The notes beneath the pieces are model-generated. The model was not told the DNA's origin. It did not search any database and worked only from the letters and a program-made list of their open reading frames with translations. 31,125 nt of DNA from DASSBQ01 sp035250505 (lineage in GTDB: Bacteria > Nitrospirota > Nitrospiria > Nitrospirales > Nitrospiraceae). The stretch covers positions 1 through 31,125 of the forward strand of contig DATFFC010000115.1 in assembly GCA_035250505.1 (NCBI GenBank), written 5' to 3'. Shown one piece after another: positions 31,109 to 31,125 of the stretch. Position 1 is the first letter of the stretch; every line of letters starts with the position of its first letter. The position numbers and the translations under genes are program-made.

Positions 31109-31125
31109 ACGAGAAGCGTCCTCTC

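Overview
The window is about 31 kb of moderately GC-rich bacterial chromosome (roughly 55-60% by eye). It has mixed gene orientation and carries no rRNA, tRNA, CRISPR array, intact insertion sequence or prophage that I could find. Central carbon genes (pyk, gnd, zwf), a type II NADH dehydrogenase, many short lipoproteins, small zinc-ribbon proteins and an array of 10-bp repeats related to CGTATCTCGT resemble what I remember of Nitrospira (Nitrospirota). That assignment is inference, not demonstrated by a marker gene.

Left part (1-7.8 kb). A small winged-helix-like ORF, a GNAT acetyltransferase, an adenine/adenosine deaminase and pyruvate kinase lie on the + strand. A tight minus-strand unit (6283 to 4221) follows, of lower GC content at its distal end. 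It encodes a four-helix membrane protein with a very long coiled-coil tail, a one-helix partner with an acidic residue in its helix, and possibly a 66-residue third protein. It looks like a MotA/TolQ/ExbB-type stator pair of unknown job and is the best candidate here for an undescribed system. After an FKBP-type isomerase (6581-7006) comes a scar region. It holds a decayed fragment of the same GNAT gene found at 650, a promoter overlapped by three CGTAC repeats, an intact Phd/YefM-type antitoxin, and a RelE/ParE toxin collapsed to 22 codons by an apparent internal deletion.

Middle (8-15.4 kb, mainly +). This holds an NhaA antiporter with an N-terminal DsbA-like domain and a single-base frameshift near its C-terminus, a DUF457-like membrane hydrolase, a DUF985 cupin, a methyltransferase divergent from a cupin-AraC regulator, a 53-residue protein coupled to an AlkB-family dioxygenase, and NDH-2.

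Minus-strand block (15.4-24.5 kb). This looks like a stress and envelope region. It contains a lipoprotein, two paralogous zinc-ribbon proteins flanking a tandem universal stress protein and a stand-alone receiver domain, a lipoprotein plus a lipoprotein-anchored SPFH (band 7) protein, a methyltransferase whose 5' end has no usable start codon and runs into a repeat element, a ProA homologue lacking the catalytic cysteine, and a 12-helix nucleotide-translocase/MFS-like transporter.

Right part (24.6-31.1 kb, +). An unknown conserved protein overlaps L-threonine aldolase. After these come a small ORF behind a strong sigma70-like promoter, a nucleotidyltransferase, the oxidative pentose phosphate pair gnd-zwf, and a convergent thioredoxin.
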